Source of the DNA: JBEKYD01 sp049509915
Lineage (GTDB): Bacteria > Acidobacteriota > Terriglobia > Bryobacterales > Bryobacteraceae
Assembly (NCBI GenBank): GCA_049509915.1
Contig: JBEKZL010000320.1
Location: 1 to 7,404, forward strand
Direction: 5' to 3'
DNA: 7,404 nucleotides
The notes below the pieces were generated by a model. It saw nothing but the letters and a program-made list of their open reading frames with translations, was not told where the DNA came from and searched no databases. The translations under genes were made by a program, and so were the position numbers. Shown here piece after piece: positions 6,197 to 7,404 of the stretch (its first letter is position 1; each line of letters opens with the position of its first letter).

Positions 6197-6979
6197 ATGA
6201 AAAGGACTGCGGAGACCGTCCGGTCCACCGGGCCCGACTCGATGCGATCGAAGGCACATCTCCACATTCAGCGGAAAATCGCCGGCGGCGAGCTGTCCGC
6301 CGGCGGGGCGCTGTCCGAGCTGGCTCTGGCCAAGGAGTTGGGCAGCAGCCGCACGCCCATCCGCGAGGCCATCGGCCAGTTGGTGGCGGAGGGCTTCCTG
6401 GAACAGACCCCCAATCGAGGCGCCGTCGTCATCCAGCTCACCCGCCAGGACATACTGGAGCTGTACGAACTCCGCGAAGCGCTCGAGGTTTATGCCGTGG
6501 GCAAAGCCGCGCGCGAGCCCCTCCGCGCCTGGGAATTGGAGCGCCTCCAGGGGCTTGCCGACGAAATCCTGGCGCTCAAAGCCGAGATGGAAAAAAGCGG
6601 CGCCGATGCCCTCGATCCGAAACGGATGCACCGCCTCATGAGCTGCGATCTCGGCTTTCATACTCTCCTCATTCGCATGGCCGGCAATGCCCGCATCCTT
6701 AAAGTGGTCAACGAAACCCGGCTGCTGATTCGCATCTTCGCCATCCGCCGCACCCGGCACCGCGCGATCGAGCTCGACCAGATTCACCGCCAGCACCGCG
6801 AGATTCTGCAGGCCGTGGCCGACCGCCAGCCCGACCGCGCCATGCAGCTCATCTCCGACCACATCCAGGTCAGCCGGCGCGAGCGCCTGGACGCCTTCGA
6901 TCACTGGGACGGCGAAAACTCACTCCGCCGCACCGCGCTGGAGTTCTTCGATTTGCCGCTGATTGCAGAGTCCCGCTAA
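6197..6979 (+). CDS. GntR-family transcriptional regulator, FCD (FadR-like) subfamily
   Basis: This is a DNA-binding, metabolite-sensing regulator of 260 aa. The winged helix-turn-helix spans about residues 16-80, with the recognition region ELALAKELGSSRTPIREAIG (41-60), then LVAEGFLEQTPNRGAVV (62-78). The C-terminal FCD all-helical domain runs from about 85 to 235. It keeps the metal-site residues of this subfamily: Asp151 and His155 (DLGFH), His200 (QHREIL) and His222 (DHIQVSR). It should therefore bind a carboxylate ligand through a divalent metal. The frame is open from 6056, but ATG 6197 fits the usual short lead before the HTH and sits six bases after a TATACT box. The MFS gene begins nine bases downstream, so the two are an operon. 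It probably controls that gene and the aldolase gene. The effector is unknown. Confidence 0.92.
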   Translation: MKRTAETVRSTGPDSMRSKAHLHIQRKIAGGELSAGGALSELALAKELGSSRTPIREAIGQLVAEGFLEQTPNRGAVVIQLTRQDILELYELREALEVYAVGKAAREPLRAWELERLQGLADEILALKAEMEKSGADALDPKRMHRLMSCDLGFHTLLIRMAGNARILKVVNETRLLIRIFAIRRTRHRAIELDQIHRQHREILQAVADRQPDRAMQLISDHIQVSRRERLDAFDHWDGENSLRRTALEFFDLPLIAESR

Positions 6980-6988
6980 GCCCAACCC

Positions 6989-7404
6989 ATGTCCACCGCA
7001 ACCTATAAGTGGTGGGTGGTGGGGATGCTCTGGCTCGTCTGCTTTTTCAATTACGCCGACCGCCAGTCCATTTTCTCCGTGTTCCCGCTGCTCAAGACCG
7101 CGCTGCGGTTGAGCGATTTCGAGCTTGGCATCGCGGCCGCATCGTTTATGTGGGTCTACGCCCTGTTCGGTCCGGTGGCCGGATGGCTGGGCGACCGTTT
7201 CTCGCGCAAGCGCCTCATCCTCGGCGCGCTGGTCTTTTGGTCGGTAGTGACGGCCTCCACTTCCCTCGCCCACAATCTGTGGCAGCTTACTCTGTGCCGT
7301 GCCCTGGGCGGGTTGGGCGAGGCGTTCTACTTTCCCGCCTCCATGTCCCTGATCGGCGATTATCACCCCGATTCCACCCGTTCCCGCGCCATGTCCCTGC
7401 ACCA
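6989..7404 (+). CDS. MFS transporter, N-terminal part (partial, runs off the right edge)
   Basis: The first 138 codons of a Major Facilitator Superfamily carrier are present. The first membrane helix (about 8-28) ends in NYADRQ (21-26), typical of the organic-acid/sugar-acid (ACS-like) and related MFS carriers. Loop 2-3 has the MFS motif A as GWLGDRFSRKR (65-75). The fourth helix carries RALGGLGEA (104-112), the motif B region with its conserved Arg. Three to four helices are visible. It follows the GntR gene by nine bases without a Shine-Dalgarno motif, so it probably relies on coupling to that gene. Beside an aldolase and an FCD regulator, an anionic sugar acid or carboxylate is the likely cargo. 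The exact substrate cannot be read from this fragment. Confidence 0.9.
   Translation, partial: MSTATYKWWVVGMLWLVCFFNYADRQSIFSVFPLLKTALRLSDFELGIAAASFMWVYALFGPVAGWLGDRFSRKRLILGALVFWSVVTASTSLAHNLWQLTLCRALGGLGEAFYFPASMSLIGDYHPDSTRSRAMSLH

Noticed and set aside
6017..6904. Upstream extension of the small membrane protein to a start at 6904
   Set aside because: The extension runs antisense through the GntR gene. ATG 6016 directly precedes the membrane helix and has a -10 box in place.

Overview
This is a GC-rich bacterial window holding two unrelated gene groups that point away from each other. An F-type ATP synthase operon lies on the minus strand (1-4045). A catabolic-looking locus of aldolase, regulator and transporter lies mostly on the plus strand (4623-7404). 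The style of the proteins suggests Acidobacteriota, perhaps a Bryobacterales/Solibacter-like soil bacterium. The clues are paired b/b' subunits with a signal-peptide-like b, a CPBP-protease remnant of a type I associate with that phylum, and a lyase/FCD-regulator/MFS sugar-acid locus. This placement is an inference from recall, not a database result.

Minus strand, read right to left: a possible promoter near 4111-4082, then b' (atpF'), b (atpF), delta (atpH), alpha (atpA), gamma (atpG) and the first nine codons of beta (atpD), which runs off the left edge. Gaps are 4-9 bases or short overlaps, and at least three Shine-Dalgarno motifs overlap the preceding stop codon, so this is a tightly coupled operon. 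The a and c subunits (atpB, atpE) are not next to b', so the operon is split from the proton channel genes or starts internally.

The 577-base gap 4046-4622 is not empty. It holds a nested inverted repeat (4088-4180) lying over the putative atp promoter. It also holds a frameshifted remnant of a CPBP-family intramembrane protease (minus strand, 4299-4554) and a good sigma70-type promoter for the next gene.

Plus strand: a DHDPS/N-acetylneuraminate lyase superfamily aldolase (4623-5522), an FCD-type GntR regulator (6197-6979) and the first 138 codons of an MFS transporter (from 6989). Together they look like a locus for taking up and cleaving a sugar acid or related 2-keto acid under a metabolite-sensing repressor. 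Between aldolase and regulator, on the opposite strand, sits a lower-GC gene for a small single-pass membrane protein of unknown function (5519-6016), probably acquired. Three of these genes have a -10-like hexamer only 6-11 bases before the start codon and no convincing Shine-Dalgarno site, which suggests leaderless or nearly leaderless mRNAs. Identical short palindromic sites recur in their upstream regions.
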